DNA of 64,000 bases from Stentor coeruleus (lineage: Eukaryota > Ciliophora > Heterotrichea > Heterotrichida > Stentoridae): assembly GCA_001970955.1 (NCBI GenBank), contig MPUH01000100.1, positions 1 to 64,000 on the forward strand. Direction: 5' to 3'. The notes below the pieces were generated by a model, which worked only from the letters and a program-made list of their open reading frames with translations, ran no database searches and was not told the origin of the DNA. The position numbers and the translations under genes were made by a program. Below are positions 12,601-19,650 of this stretch, in pieces. Each line of letters starts with the position of its first letter. Position 1 is the stretch's first letter.

Positions 12601-13052
12601 TCATACCCATTTGGCTGTAAAGATAAAGTATAAGTTCCAGCTTTAATTGAAGTATATTGACATCGATATTGTGTAGTACTTATATATGTAGCTGTAAAAT
12701 AAGTTGATCCTAATGCACATAATGATGAAGTAGTGTTAAAGAAATTTGTCCCGGTTATTGTCAGATTATAAGGTAAAGAGACATAGATTGTTGTTAAATC
12801 TATAGATGTGACTGTTGGTTTAGTATAACAAAAGTAAAGCTGACTATCTGTTCCATTTGTGCTAGTAAGTTTTACAAGAACTGTTGTTATGCTAGAACAG
12901 GTTATTGAACATTTGTTTAAAGATGTTTGCTTTACATTGTTTACTGTGCAGATAGTGTCGGGATACCAGTTTAAGAATATTGTCCCACCCCATCCGATGT
13001 TAGGATAAATCACACTTTGAGCTGATATTATGCTTAGGAATAATAATATCAT
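3621..13052 (-). CDS. Giant IPT/TIG-repeat and Cys-rich (GCC-type) multi-pass membrane protein, 3,143 aa
   Basis: A single uninterrupted frame of 9.4 kb. It opens with a hydrophobic signal peptide (MILLFLSIISAQS). Roughly residues 30-1250 are beta-rich and contain many IPT/TIG-like immunoglobulin-fold repeats, recognisable by recurring P..G...V.I.G..F and C.F.......C..P patterns. Residues about 1255-1850 are Cys-rich with GYYC/CP.G..C units of the GCC2/GCC3 (ephrin-receptor-like) type. A second soluble stretch precedes about ten membrane spans between residues ~2290 and ~2845, and a hydrophilic, partly Pro/Glu/Ser-rich C-terminal tail of ~300 residues ends in a Cys-x2-Cys motif region. Such IPT plus GCC plus polytopic architectures occur in ciliate surface proteins and recall fibrocystin-like ectodomains; an adhesion or sensory role is inference. 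No intron is needed. Confidence 0.85.
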   Translation of the reverse strand: MILLFLSIISAQSVIYPNIGWGGTIFLNWYPDTICTVNNVKQTSLNKCSITCSSITTVLVKLTSTNGTDSQLYFCYTKPTVTSIDLTTIYVSLPYNLTITGTNFFNTTSSLCALGSTYFTATYISTTQYRCQYTSIKAGTYTLSLQPNGYDSIGSLSIKVLNSYRFSSITPLANYVSTSVQVLGSRLDGDLYCNFSTSSVKVTLVSSSNVTCAIPTGIIGSFSVWMQNSALLTLSGKYTVTVYDKISLKLTGPYPVTEDILNIEYSGTIVEPVFCVISSITYTATYGTKYISCDISILAEGDYNVYVKNQNTQISTNSLTLMRRKNAFNAIFEESTDLIVTIISTLSIPKLYCKWGYNLPMVMQATGLTFICPTSSVKDRGKWCIELSYDGENFSSCLYEYEKKRKANFVEIIPNELVVHGGIVNVYYDKIYNSTYVCRIKDTDYEGVVNDSYVQCNLPALSAGLYLLEMYQDSVFLRNFDIIYVGSIEILITFPKYLTEKTNKLDIFGNYFYKTSPCYLNSIIITCTYINSTYMSCTIPLQKSDSILYCENIDKTLSNEYTIFYHKIPTISKFLPETIFEGIYNLIYVQGSGFYNESYVKFTCLQQKIEEVEFINEELILIKTFENFCYVFGTVKISLSPNSLDYTSDHSFYIYPLPNLYKLSFYSSPYLGGDLLSFYGNGFIDYLYCNFGGILVEANINSYEEGNCTVPYHDIDTVDFSLYFPGLEYTNIKISYTFAPLIEFDISPNTGISSGGTIVTLIGSFDILGSDAYCIFGYTEVPAQVSTNAKCTSPEGVGTVLVTYKASNKLYASYKPIYFTYVNLPSITGLSIPSTPSLGNSSVIISGSGFTNIYHWQCRFGNYYTESIYLSSTKILCYSPPQPPGSIQIYMTNNMQELTNSLSITYTADISIYSFSPIFGPATGLTSVTMSGKNLAVSLYCKIGLTIFSGTTSSSGIKCLTPVWWYGPTPIEISSNALDFTRSAIEYNYVSDMQITNIWPISVPDTGTSVVISGINFPSTLRCRVGTIENPVVFSGSNVICTIPKATSVVVEFTMNSQNYISYVEISTLKVYTAPVFTSVSQTYGNVGTYIKLTATGLINTNQVVLKLSSSTYFRFLTSTTIEFKVPDLVSNTYSLTYSNNGQDFVTMTSLVISDVMQIRSVLPVLASIKGGTVFQIKVRNAVNTSFMYCVFHMDYEVILNLSRGYFVPATYINSTHITCTSPAILYPGTCYLKVSNDNQTFSLTNATITFIDTCKDRVSCSGNAISACPQGSYCLESFWYGSLTCPLGTYMNYTLHTSCFPCPKGQICTSSVIPSDCPANYTCSQQGLVYADFTCNPGYYCQVNTSTPSVICAKGYYCDQVDLMCMDGFICKLGAKNYYGESKCPEGFYCKGYTKHVCPPRYYCIGLGNSAPIPCPPGTYNPYVAQVECIECPLGFVCPHSRLLYPIPCPKGYICDEEGLIFPTKLCTPGYYCTEGVATAYLELPCYAISSDDAFDSSFCGYNTMIHSDDPINLSGNITEFNFTQQDLCCWNSSTTSKFVSDINPKKSFQDAASDFFSQGLTGLSLYTPISSESRMLIEISSFFSDPSDQKLFKFFLTQLLSLKKPTICKAGVFCLEGVVNDTVILNSVRSGKLCNPGTFCKEGSSTPAGELCPSGYHCPAGSSSPSPNSPGTSTGFSGNVFEGQCSPNYYSNQNASTFCYNCPNGYECTIPGTIWPEICLQGKFRNYIESSICSECQLSSFSYDFGIISSYECLPCSSGRMCLLAGTYNISLSSKCTQGEYCEEAADISRHEKCPAGFLCDAGTMPSTKYDITCYSGFYCPEGMKYLNKYLYPCPENCYCPPATYDYSVFYANPKEANATSTEYPPTRCPKGTGKVSEGSRSTLLMCEMLGDYQTDNPIFEINPIVEEISANFTILNDNNTESYVFHMKSRQVALITFDLVHVNNEMLEYGVDWAISFTIQETLDNASFLNPVPMPQSFLRESVVKTGIIEFSILAWTALDFKVSILIYDGLFHTYSNLFVNTTSVEIFTANRGYYGSSDTYLAMIDNTVALPFNNPNPDISLSFYLLTYSPSPERANLERVEKINDENWFQPNTKFWGDMSSLFLPYYPYFSNCKGYGQYIPIWVPLELSPECVLIEPAQTKPVIPFAFGTAAVSDSCLNVVIECVFDELIADAQASPRWFELPEFTTMFYLTQNTVPDDEFFNQAASAALISATTMNSVPSGQMPTLVEMQILYQQFDLNLKNVILVIITFLNTSSLTVDQQSGIDQAPYNLSIVYRAMNQKELLINFVFDYTFYLSLFILVGIITVIFTIMFWIYHKIFCDAEPKPTFKFFNYFKLKSRPPCEGFILGFIPVFIAFMANSLLVIGYFLGDFFPVAGKEPYVNNGIFDSILSTYKEFAVVDAPSAQRARLGISLIAMGGYIMWIGAKLFILDDPEEPSEETQGNFWSYVLWKRSNLVFASLIGVAGLQGLTQLSYSAIFGLYSYVFIVVLFVVGTILEYFMIQMVSDELLVEPINQAVGMVTGVATFGASDFVNFLSGYFVGLMNLFVMRLYLDFINDWVIGMLENCFARAETMIEGVTDVNSYRMLFTKIRSMQSIVPDFEDTDNYVEQEEKEIIEYYDSDLESVEEENSYYTYEDVIPTPVVSVQEGDPLDEQEIETLLGHIIGYSGDLLGYLYNPIFTIMCWNYYDYIPFFSAYGIAKPDVFLYVMFGAVMIPFQLATDIILHNTNELFNGWAVHDFLDFMKQKYANRKKRWIGYDPQNEDIIEDPIKNIYRVCFTPQFFFMSTVFDSGFCFVAIGFVTVLNNPGYNAFDDRATIPIAIFSIIMSWVIHKLTIIVANWLKIWEVDESQELPVPPIEQPNSQNPDSTENPQSSEQNKENPINPIPSEAPDDENIDVIELYNQIYNPPGYDRIVPEIQNWSKVELVKADDEIIKREIDTAKITDPEIQEKFLEVNNEWLQNNLPQIFCDEHFESNRGIMLTKLSKLFGVLQKPAEPRKFPELLPPEAGRIENPSFISIAKYWLKRAKRNRVLYMQAAIVIEENVGDECIYCGTHYMLQAELLQSIEDLFKWFKSMKGDDEKFKMFEWKADEWREFLRMNAAFRTICLECLEKCEMFNQYSAQIQERNKAREDHEDYDN

Positions 13053-13454
13053 TATAAAAAATGTTAGATAGGGTATAAGATTTTAGAATATAGTTTAAGG
13101 GAAATGGATTTGAAGGATTTTATGAAATTAATTTAAGGGTTATGAGGTTTTTGTTAGAAGTTGGGTTTAAGCTAGGATTGTGAGTTTTATTCTGAGTATA
13201 GCATAGAATTTTATATGGAAGAAGAGTAGATTTATAATCTTATACCTAAAGAGTTTATCTAATTTTCTAAGGATAAAATGTGTAAGTTTAAATAGCTACT
13301 GATAATCCTTTGAAATAATCAACCTTCGTCTTGGGACAACTTTAAAGATATGTTGAAAAAAAAAATACCTTTACTTGATAAACCATTTCTATTCATTAAC
13401 ACAACAGCTTAACCATCCATAAAAAAAATCCTCAATCATCTTTTATATCTAATT
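13053..13454. other. Intergenic region between two minus-strand genes
   Basis: No gene seen. The part next to 13053 (5' flank of the giant gene) is G/T-rich on the plus strand, and the part next to 13454 (3' flank of the transporter) is C/A-rich, matching the skew pattern seen around other genes here. Confidence 0.6.
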
Positions 13455-14798
13455 TTAAACCTCATCCTCTTCTAACAAATAAAAAGACTTTTTGCTAGAT
13501 TCCACCATTTCTTTTTCCCCTAAAAGACTATCATTTTTCCCTAACACCTTCCTTTTCCCTACAAACTCAGCAAAACCTCCACCTAAAGTTCCATAAATCA
13601 CAGTATAAGCAAAAATTATAAACCCAATAACCGATATAGCATTTTCAAAATCCATATTGTCTATTAAAGTCCCAGCAAGTGGTGCCGATGTTGCTTTACC
13701 AAAATACATACCTAAAGATATTAACCCTGATACTCTATCAGAAATAAGTGCAGGTTTTATACCATGAATTTTTTGTGTAGCATCATCAAACATATCAGTT
13801 AAACTTGGAATAAGAGTTAATGCAGTACCTGCACCAAGGAAAAATACTGAGGTTAAAGTCATGTATATGTTATTTGGAAGATATGTGTATTTTGCTGGTC
13901 CCATTAATTGCATGAAGATTGATATAAGGACTAATCCTAGAAATATACGAGCTTTACCACTAAAACGACTCATGCATTTCCTCATGACAACAACTGTGAC
14001 AGGATAAGCTAAAGTTGGGATGATAAAAAATACAGGGACAAAATTTTCTTCTACACCAAATGTATTCACCATAAAACCTTGTAATAATGGTTCTAAAGCT
14101 CCAATACTTCCAAATGCCATGCATATAGCAAAAACATCCATAACTACAGTCTAAATAAATTTTACTTTAACTGAAAGCATCTGTTTCCAAGTGACCGGGT
14201 TCAAAGTTTCAAGTGAAGCTTCATCAGGAGGAAGGACAAAATAAAGGTATAAAAATCCAGTAAAAAACACTGCTGAAAAACTATAAAAAATAAAACTAAA
14301 ACCTCCAATGAGATTCAATCCCATCCCGATAACTGGGCCAATTATCATTGAAGCTCCAGTTAAAGATTGTTGAATTCCAAAAATCTCTTCAAGTCTTTCT
14401 CTATATAACATAGACATAATAGCGACTATAGAAGTTGCAATACCTGCTCCACCAACACCTTGGAAAAACCTTGATAATAAACTAACAATAATAAAAGAAG
14501 TCCCATCAAATATTGGAGCTAAAGCAAAAGTTAAAGAACTCATAACCTATATTAAGATTACCATAAGAAAAGCTGAGGATAAAAGGATTTTTTTACGGCC
14601 GTATTTAGAAAGGATTTGACCAAATAAAGGTGCACAGATACCAGCTATTAAAGGTTGAATACCGAATACAGTACCGATGGTTTTACCTGAGATACCTTTT
14701 TTGTGAGCGATTGGTGGGTAGAATGGAGCTAAAACTGATTGGATTGATGAACCCATCATGCCTAGACCATATAAACCTAATAATACTTTGTCTGACAT
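13455..14798 (-). CDS. MFS transporter of the SLC18B1/vesicular amine transporter type
   Basis: Three exons separated by two 15-nt introns (14547-14561 and 14151-14165); splicing removes in-frame TAG stops and gives a 437-residue protein. The start ATG is at 14796-14798. The protein has about 12 hydrophobic segments and the MFS loop 2-3 signature GQILSKYGRKKIL. The passage RFFQGVGGAGIATS and the overall layout resemble the SLC18B1 branch of drug:H+ antiporters, which export polyamines or amines from the cytosol or load vesicles. The substrate cannot be read from the sequence. The gene is divergent from the CDPK gene, with a shared ~470 bp upstream region that contains assembly duplications. 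Confidence 0.85.
14151..14165 (-). other. 15-nt intron 2 of the SLC18B1-like gene
   Basis: Reads gtaaaatttatttag on the coding strand, phase 0; retention would place TAG in frame. Splicing joins MLSVK to TVVMDVF. Confidence 0.85.
14547..14561 (-). other. 15-nt intron 1 of the SLC18B1-like gene
   Basis: Reads gtaatcttaatatag on the coding strand, phase 0, with an in-frame TAG if retained. Splicing joins SSAFLM to VMSSLTF. Confidence 0.85.
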
Positions 14799-15266
14799 AT
14801 TAATATAAATTGTATGAAGTTAATGAAAAAGACAGTTTGGAAAGTGGAAATCAAGTCAATGAGGGTTTTAGAAATTTTAGGATTTATTTGATATTATTAT
14901 ATTGGGAAGTTAGATTATGATAAGAATAGGTCGGTTATGATATAAGAATAATTGTTGTTATGTAGATGAAAATTTAGTGTTTTTTTTTTTTTTGAAGATG
15001 AGTTTGTCAGAAATTTAACTTTTTTATTAACAGGAAAAGCTCTAATCTAGTTTTTCTATCTAATTTAAATAGTTTATTAATATCTATATATAATGGGAGG
15101 CATTTGTGCTGGAAAGTTAATGATTCAAGAGCCGTTATCTCCTCGTCATNTCAGGCATTTGTGCTGGAAAGTTAATGATTCAAGAGCCGTTATCTCCTCG
15201 TCATCCACTAATATACNAATGTAGTTTTTCTATCTAATTTAAATAGTTTATTAATATCCATATATA
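14799..15266. promoter_or_regulatory. Divergent upstream region of MFS and CDPK genes
   Basis: Plus-strand G-rich near the minus gene and C-richer near the plus gene. The region 15048-15220 contains two false partial copies of the CDPK start caused by contig overlaps around Ns at 15150 and 15217. A TATATA run (about 15261-15266) abuts the true start codon. Confidence 0.6.
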
Positions 15267-15339
15267 ATGGGAGGCATTTGTGCTGGAAAGTTAATGATTC
15301 AAGAGCCGTTATCTCCTCGTCATCCACTAATATACAACA
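15048..15339. repeat. Assembly-overlap duplication around N at 15150 and 15217
   Basis: The first ~50-110 bases of the CDPK gene and leader occur three times, separated by single Ns. The copies differ at one site (tatctatata versus tatccatata), suggesting allelic reads. Confidence 0.9.
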
Positions 15340-16766
15340 CAAAATACGATATCCAATTTAGTCCAGGGCAATTCGTTCAAGAAAACACTGAATCCTTCTA
15401 TGATATCTACAACTTAGACAAATCATCAATAGGAACAGGAGCATTTGCTGAAGTTTGGTTATGTACACACAAGCGATCTGAAGAGCTTAGAGCAGTAAAA
15501 ATTCTTAAAAAATCAGGGATTTCTGAAGAAGAAATACGTATTCGATCAGTTTTTATGGAAGTAGAAATCCTCAAAACTTTAGATCATCCAAATATCCTTA
15601 AAGTTTATGAGTATTTTGAAGATGATCAGAGTTATTATATTATAATGGAATATTGTGAAGGTGGAGATGTTTTTGATAAACTACAACAAAATGGTCCATT
15701 TACAGAAAGATATGCAGCTAAAACTATGAGATTTTTATTATCAGGATTAAATTATTTGCATTCACGACGTGTTGTCCATAGAGATATAAAACCAGAAAAT
15801 TTACTTATAACAAATGGGGGAAGTTTTGAGGACTTTAATATAAAAATCATTGACTTTAATTTGGCAACTCGTAAAGAAACTAAGAAAATTCAAGGGGTTT
15901 CTGGGACTACGGATTATATGGCCCCAGAAGTCTTTAGAGGTATATATGATGAAAAATGTGATTTGTGGAGTGCTGGTGTAGTCTTATATTTAATGATATC
16001 AACATATTTACCTTTTGCATCACCTAACGATGAGGAGGCTGAAAAAAACATATGTATAGGTAAATTTTATTTTCCTAACGAAATTTTCGGTAGTGTTTCT
16101 AAAAGCTGTAAGGATCTAATTATAAAACTTTTAACTAAAAACCCCAATTCTCGACCTTCAGCCTTAGAAGCTCTTGATCACCCTTGGTTGAAAATTGCCC
16201 AAGAAAAAGTAGATAAATCGGCTTATGAAAAAACTTTAAAAAGGCTTGAAAGTATAAAATCAACTTCAAAGCTCAAAGATCTTTTTACAACATTCATGAT
16301 TTCTCAAGTGTCGAATTTAAGTTCAACAAGAAAATTAGAGAAAGTTTTTTATCAGATTGACAAGAATAAAGATGGGACTATTAATATGGAAGAACTTATT
16401 GAAGAGTTAAAGAAAGAAATGTCATTAGAAAATGCGATAAAACAAGCAAAGGAGATTATTAGAATAATTGATAGTGATGGAAGTGGTCAGGTTGATTATA
16501 CGGAGTATTTAAAAATTGCTATTGAGGAAGAGATTTTGTTGACTAAGGATAATTTAAAGAAAGCTTTTTGTTATTTTGATAAAGATAGGTCGGGGTCAAT
16601 TGAAAAAGAAGAGATGAGAAAGTGGCTTGGGACTGGGGATATAATACCTGAAGAAATTATTACAGATTTGATGAATGAAGCTGATGTGAATGGAGATGGG
16701 ATAATTGATTTGAATGAGTTTGAATCTTTGCTGATTTCAAGATTGGATCTTGAAGAACCTGCGTAA
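15267..16766 (+). CDS. Calcium-dependent protein kinase (CDPK) with four EF-hands
   Basis: A 499-residue Ser/Thr kinase fused to a calmodulin-like domain. The N-terminus MGGICAG fits N-myristoylation at Gly2 with palmitoylation at Cys5, which would place it on membranes. Kinase motifs: glycine loop GTGAFAEVWL, Lys78 (AVKILKK), HRDIKPENLL with Asp173, APE in DYMAPEV. The metal-binding DFG is DFN (196-198). A junction helix follows at about 310-345, then four EF-hand loops: DKNKDGTINMEE, DSDGSGQVDYTE, DKDRSGSIEKEE and a fourth ADVNGDGIIDLNEF. CDPKs are found in plants and alveolates and couple calcium rises to phosphorylation, for example in secretion and motility. The upstream false starts at ~15091 are assembly artefacts. 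Confidence 0.95.
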   Translation: MGGICAGKLMIQEPLSPRHPLIYNTKYDIQFSPGQFVQENTESFYDIYNLDKSSIGTGAFAEVWLCTHKRSEELRAVKILKKSGISEEEIRIRSVFMEVEILKTLDHPNILKVYEYFEDDQSYYIIMEYCEGGDVFDKLQQNGPFTERYAAKTMRFLLSGLNYLHSRRVVHRDIKPENLLITNGGSFEDFNIKIIDFNLATRKETKKIQGVSGTTDYMAPEVFRGIYDEKCDLWSAGVVLYLMISTYLPFASPNDEEAEKNICIGKFYFPNEIFGSVSKSCKDLIIKLLTKNPNSRPSALEALDHPWLKIAQEKVDKSAYEKTLKRLESIKSTSKLKDLFTTFMISQVSNLSSTRKLEKVFYQIDKNKDGTINMEELIEELKKEMSLENAIKQAKEIIRIIDSDGSGQVDYTEYLKIAIEEEILLTKDNLKKAFCYFDKDRSGSIEKEEMRKWLGTGDIIPEEIITDLMNEADVNGDGIIDLNEFESLLISRLDLEEPA

Positions 16767-16882
16767 CAAAAGGTATATGTTTAGTATTTAATTTTTATTG
16801 TTTTATAAGTATTTAATAGATGAATATGGTGTTAGAATTACTTTATTCAATGTGATTTGAGATTATTTTTTATTATAATTTG

Positions 16883-17890
16883 ATGGAGAAAGGTCTTAAA
16901 GCAGAGATTCTATTACTCATACAAAACGTAAAGCTTTATGAAATAATTGAAAACACTAAACGACAGATCTCAACAGGTGAGCTTAAAATTCTAAAACTTT
17001 CCAAAGAAAATATTTTCCTTATTGTCATAGGAGATTTTTCTTATTCATTGACCAAAGAGCTTTCTGTAATGAGAAGTACTCATAACCAGTATGTTTTTCC
17101 AGCAGCAAATTGCTTTCTCGGTATTTTTTTACCAGAAGAAACAGATTTCGAACATTTAGAGATTTTCGAAATGCTCTTATCAGAAACAACTGATTTTTCT
17201 GTGTCGAAATTCAGGTATTCAAGAGGAGAAATGCCTAAAAGCCAAACATTTGATTTAGACGCTCAAGATAAAGCTAATACTTATCAGAAATCTCGAAAAA
17301 TAAGCCTTTTTATAGAAAGCAGTGGCCATGTTATAAAAAGAGGTCTAGTTCGCGCGGCAACTTTTACATCAGCAGGTATAAAGAAAGGTGGAGAGTATAT
17401 CAAGAATAAAATCAAGAAAAACGAAAACCCATCTGAAGTTTCTGATAATAAAAAAGCAGTCATAAAAAACTTAAAAGCCGCATCTTCTGTTGTGCTTGTA
17501 TTATCTAAAGCAATTGTGACTGGAGCTGTTGCAACAACCAAAGAAGTTGGAAAATGGGTTTCAGCAAGGTTTGAAGAGTCAAAAACTTCTCAGAAACTAG
17601 AAAGGTCGCATGCTTATCAAATGGCCAAACTTGTAGGAAAAGCTGGAATTTCTGCTGCTGTTACTATTTATGATGGACTTGAAGAAGCTTTAGTTATATT
17701 AGGAAGGTCTGGAGCTAATACAGCAATTAACCTTGTTGACCATAAATATGGAGAAGAAGCAAAAGAAGCAGCACAAGAAGCTGTTGATGCATTAGGAAAT
17801 GTTGGACTGGTTTACAGGGAAATGCAGAAATTTGGTGTGAGGTCAGTTCTAAAAGCTTCTGATGAGCTTAATAAAAATGATTATAAATAA
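16883..17890 (+). CDS. Spartin/senescence-domain protein
   Basis: 335 residues from the ATG at 16883 (a TTG three bases upstream is in frame but unlikely). The C-terminal half, about residues 148-320, matches the plant-related senescence domain of spartin (SPG20): GLVRAATFTSAGIKKGGEYIK, a run of small-residue amphipathic helices, then KLVGKAGISAAVTIYDGLEEALVILG. In other eukaryotes these proteins bind lipids, act on lipid droplets and endosomal or mitochondrial membranes. The N-terminal ~120 residues resemble the beta-rich N-terminal part of plant senescence proteins; no MIT domain is obvious. It follows the CDPK gene on the same strand after ~115 bp. Confidence 0.8.
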   Translation: MEKGLKAEILLLIQNVKLYEIIENTKRQISTGELKILKLSKENIFLIVIGDFSYSLTKELSVMRSTHNQYVFPAANCFLGIFLPEETDFEHLEIFEMLLSETTDFSVSKFRYSRGEMPKSQTFDLDAQDKANTYQKSRKISLFIESSGHVIKRGLVRAATFTSAGIKKGGEYIKNKIKKNENPSEVSDNKKAVIKNLKAASSVVLVLSKAIVTGAVATTKEVGKWVSARFEESKTSQKLERSHAYQMAKLVGKAGISAAVTIYDGLEEALVILGRSGANTAINLVDHKYGEEAKEAAQEAVDALGNVGLVYREMQKFGVRSVLKASDELNKNDYK

Positions 17891-18060
17891 TTGAAATCAC
17901 TTCAATATTTAAAGATATCTTGTTTAGTTTATTTCTTGCTTAGGGAGGATGATGTAAATTTTAGGTTTTTTGTATAAGAAAATAAATTGTGAGAAGTGAA
18001 ATATTTAGTTACGTGAGAGTTGGATGTTTAAAGATTTTTAGATCTATAATAAAATTCTAA

Positions 18061-18394
18061 ATGGCATATAAAGTAATTCAAAACATAGGAAAAAAATCTT
18101 AATGTTTACAGCCAGCAGCTAGTTTCTCATTTAGGAGATTTAAAAGATAAAAAAGCTAATCTCGAATCTCAAATATCCAATGCAATGACAGAAAAGACTT
18201 CTCTAGAAAATGAAATGATTAGATTGACTGAAAGGCTTGCAGAACTTAACGGTATAATTAATTTAGAAAATATTAAGAAGAAAAACGAAGCAAAAGTTCA
18301 ATATATGGCATCTATACAAGAAACAGAAGCTAATTATATGAAAGTTCTTCAGAACTCACAAAATGCTTTGAGAAATCTTAAAAAAGGAAAATAG
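18061..18394 (+). CDS. SSNA1/DIP13-like centriolar and axonemal coiled-coil protein
   Basis: Two exons, 18061-18072 and 18089-18394, joined over a 16-nt intron, give 105 residues. The exon 2 frame has a TAA upstream in unspliced sequence, so the intron is needed to reach an ATG. The protein is one continuous coiled coil; NEMIRLTERLAELN and ETEANYMKVLQNSQNALRNLK align closely with the conserved core of SSNA1 (NEVRQLTEKLARVN; ETEAAYLKILESSQ) and Chlamydomonas DIP13. SSNA1 forms filaments on microtubules, and promotes branching and basal-body/ciliary stability. The length fits the family (about 110-120 residues). This is one of several cilia-related genes in the window. Confidence 0.85.
18073..18088 (+). 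other. 16-nt intron of the SSNA1-like gene
   Basis: Reads gtaattcaaaacatag after ATG GCA TAT AAA. It is the only 16-nt intron found here and is needed to shift into the SSNA1 frame. Confidence 0.85.
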
Positions 18395-18836
18395 TTAGTT
18401 TTTATACTGAAATTTAAAATATGATCTTGATAAAGGTTTTATTGTTTTGTTAAAGCAAATAATCATTATTTATTGCATGGTAAACTCATATGCTTATAAT
18501 AAGTTTTGTAATAAAATGTCAATTTTGCAAACAAGATTTAAAATTTGCAATATGATATTATAGTTATAAATAAATATTGATACATATTTTCAATTGCAAA
18601 TTAGTTTATATTTGTATGTTGATAGTTTTTTTATTAGCTCTACTTATGTGGTTTTTATAATCCTCTAAAATCTAATCATCAACTTAGAATTTTATTACAA
18701 TAAATAACGCTAATCCAAATAAAATAACAAATTTTTTTTTATAAGCAAAAAATCACAGCAAAACTTTCTTAGAATCCTTAAAAACAAACACATTTATATC
18801 TTTAATACATTAAAAAATATAATAAACTAAGCCTTT
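18395..18836. other. Intergenic region between convergent genes
   Basis: AT-rich, no gene seen. Lies between the 3' ends of SSNA1 (plus) and a minus-strand micro-protein. Confidence 0.6.
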
Positions 18837-19049
18837 TTATATATCCAGATAGAGGGCGATTTCACGATCTTTGTAGTCTTTATCAGTAAGCGAAGGCAAA
18901 GGTAAACTTGGTAAAGGTGAGTACTGTGATTCTGAATTTTCAACATAATCTGTGATTTTTTTATTATCCAATATGTTTTTAGAACTATTCTCAGACTCAA
19001 AAACCACTTCGGTATTCGGTATACAAACTTTATAGCACGTTGATCCCAT
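18837..19049 (-). CDS. Small acylated-type protein with SPLPSLPLP tail (paralogue 1)
   Basis: 70 residues. The N-terminus MGSTCYKVC has Gly2 for myristoylation and Cys5/Cys9 as possible palmitoylation sites. The middle is hydrophilic. The C-terminal part has the block SPLPSLPLPSL followed by an acidic stretch. The same layout and the same proline block occur in the next minus-strand ORF (19465-19650), while the middles differ, so both are probably real genes from a tandem duplication. No known family recognised. A membrane-anchored adaptor offering a PxxP ligand is inference. Confidence 0.65.
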   Translation of the reverse strand: MGSTCYKVCIPNTEVVFESENSSKNILDNKKITDYVENSESQYSPLPSLPLPSLTDKDYKDREIALYLDI

Positions 19050-19464
19050 GTTTTATAAAAATCTAAAGTTATATTAAACAAAAAACTAGCCTCTATCAAA
19101 AAAAAAAAAACAAGCATGCACAATTTTCAAAGCGAAACTATAAACGCAAAAAACAAAAAAATCAATCTATTAAAATTTCCACAATTAGAAAAAATTGTAT
19201 AACGGATATAAACTACCTTATAACACATAGCATTACTTAAAAAATGAAAAAAAAAATCACCATCCTACAACAAATCCTAATGCCAAATATCCTAAAAACC
19301 ATAATTTTAACAAAAAACCATCTCTAGACCATAAAATCCTAAACTCCTAACCTAATTTACTAAAAAAACCCAAAAAACATCCCATAAATCAAAAAATTGT
19401 ATAAAAGTTTATATAAAAATCATCGCAACTATTTTTCTATATATATAATCTTATACAACTCTTA
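19050..19464. other. Spacer between the two micro-protein genes
   Basis: AT-rich and C-rich on the plus strand in 19240-19400; no gene seen. It holds the 5' flank of the first micro-protein gene and the 3' flank of the second. Confidence 0.55.
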
Positions 19465-19650
19465 CTAAAAACTCTCAGAATCACTTAATGGAGGCAAAGG
19501 AAGACTTGGCAAAGGTGAATTATCTGTAAGATATATTTCTTTATATTTTTCATTATCAGGCATAACTTGAGTTTTAGATAAAGTAATTTCTTCAATTTGT
19601 GTCATCTCTTCATTACGAGCCATACAGCTGCTGTTACATAAGGTTCCCAT
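19465..19650 (-). CDS. Small acylated-type protein with SPLPSLPLP tail (paralogue 2)
   Basis: 61 residues, starting MGTLCNSSCMARNEE: Gly2, Cys5 and Cys9 lie at the same positions as in the neighbouring paralogue. The tail is NSPLPSLPLPPLSDSESF, nearly identical to the paralogue's SPLPSLPLPSL. The DNA encoding the tail is also clearly related between the two copies (shared blocks around 18893-18925 and 19490-19522). No transmembrane segment or known domain. Position and strand suggest tandem duplication followed by divergence of the middle segment. Confidence 0.65.
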   Translation of the reverse strand: MGTLCNSSCMARNEEMTQIEEITLSKTQVMPDNEKYKEIYLTDNSPLPSLPLPPLSDSESF

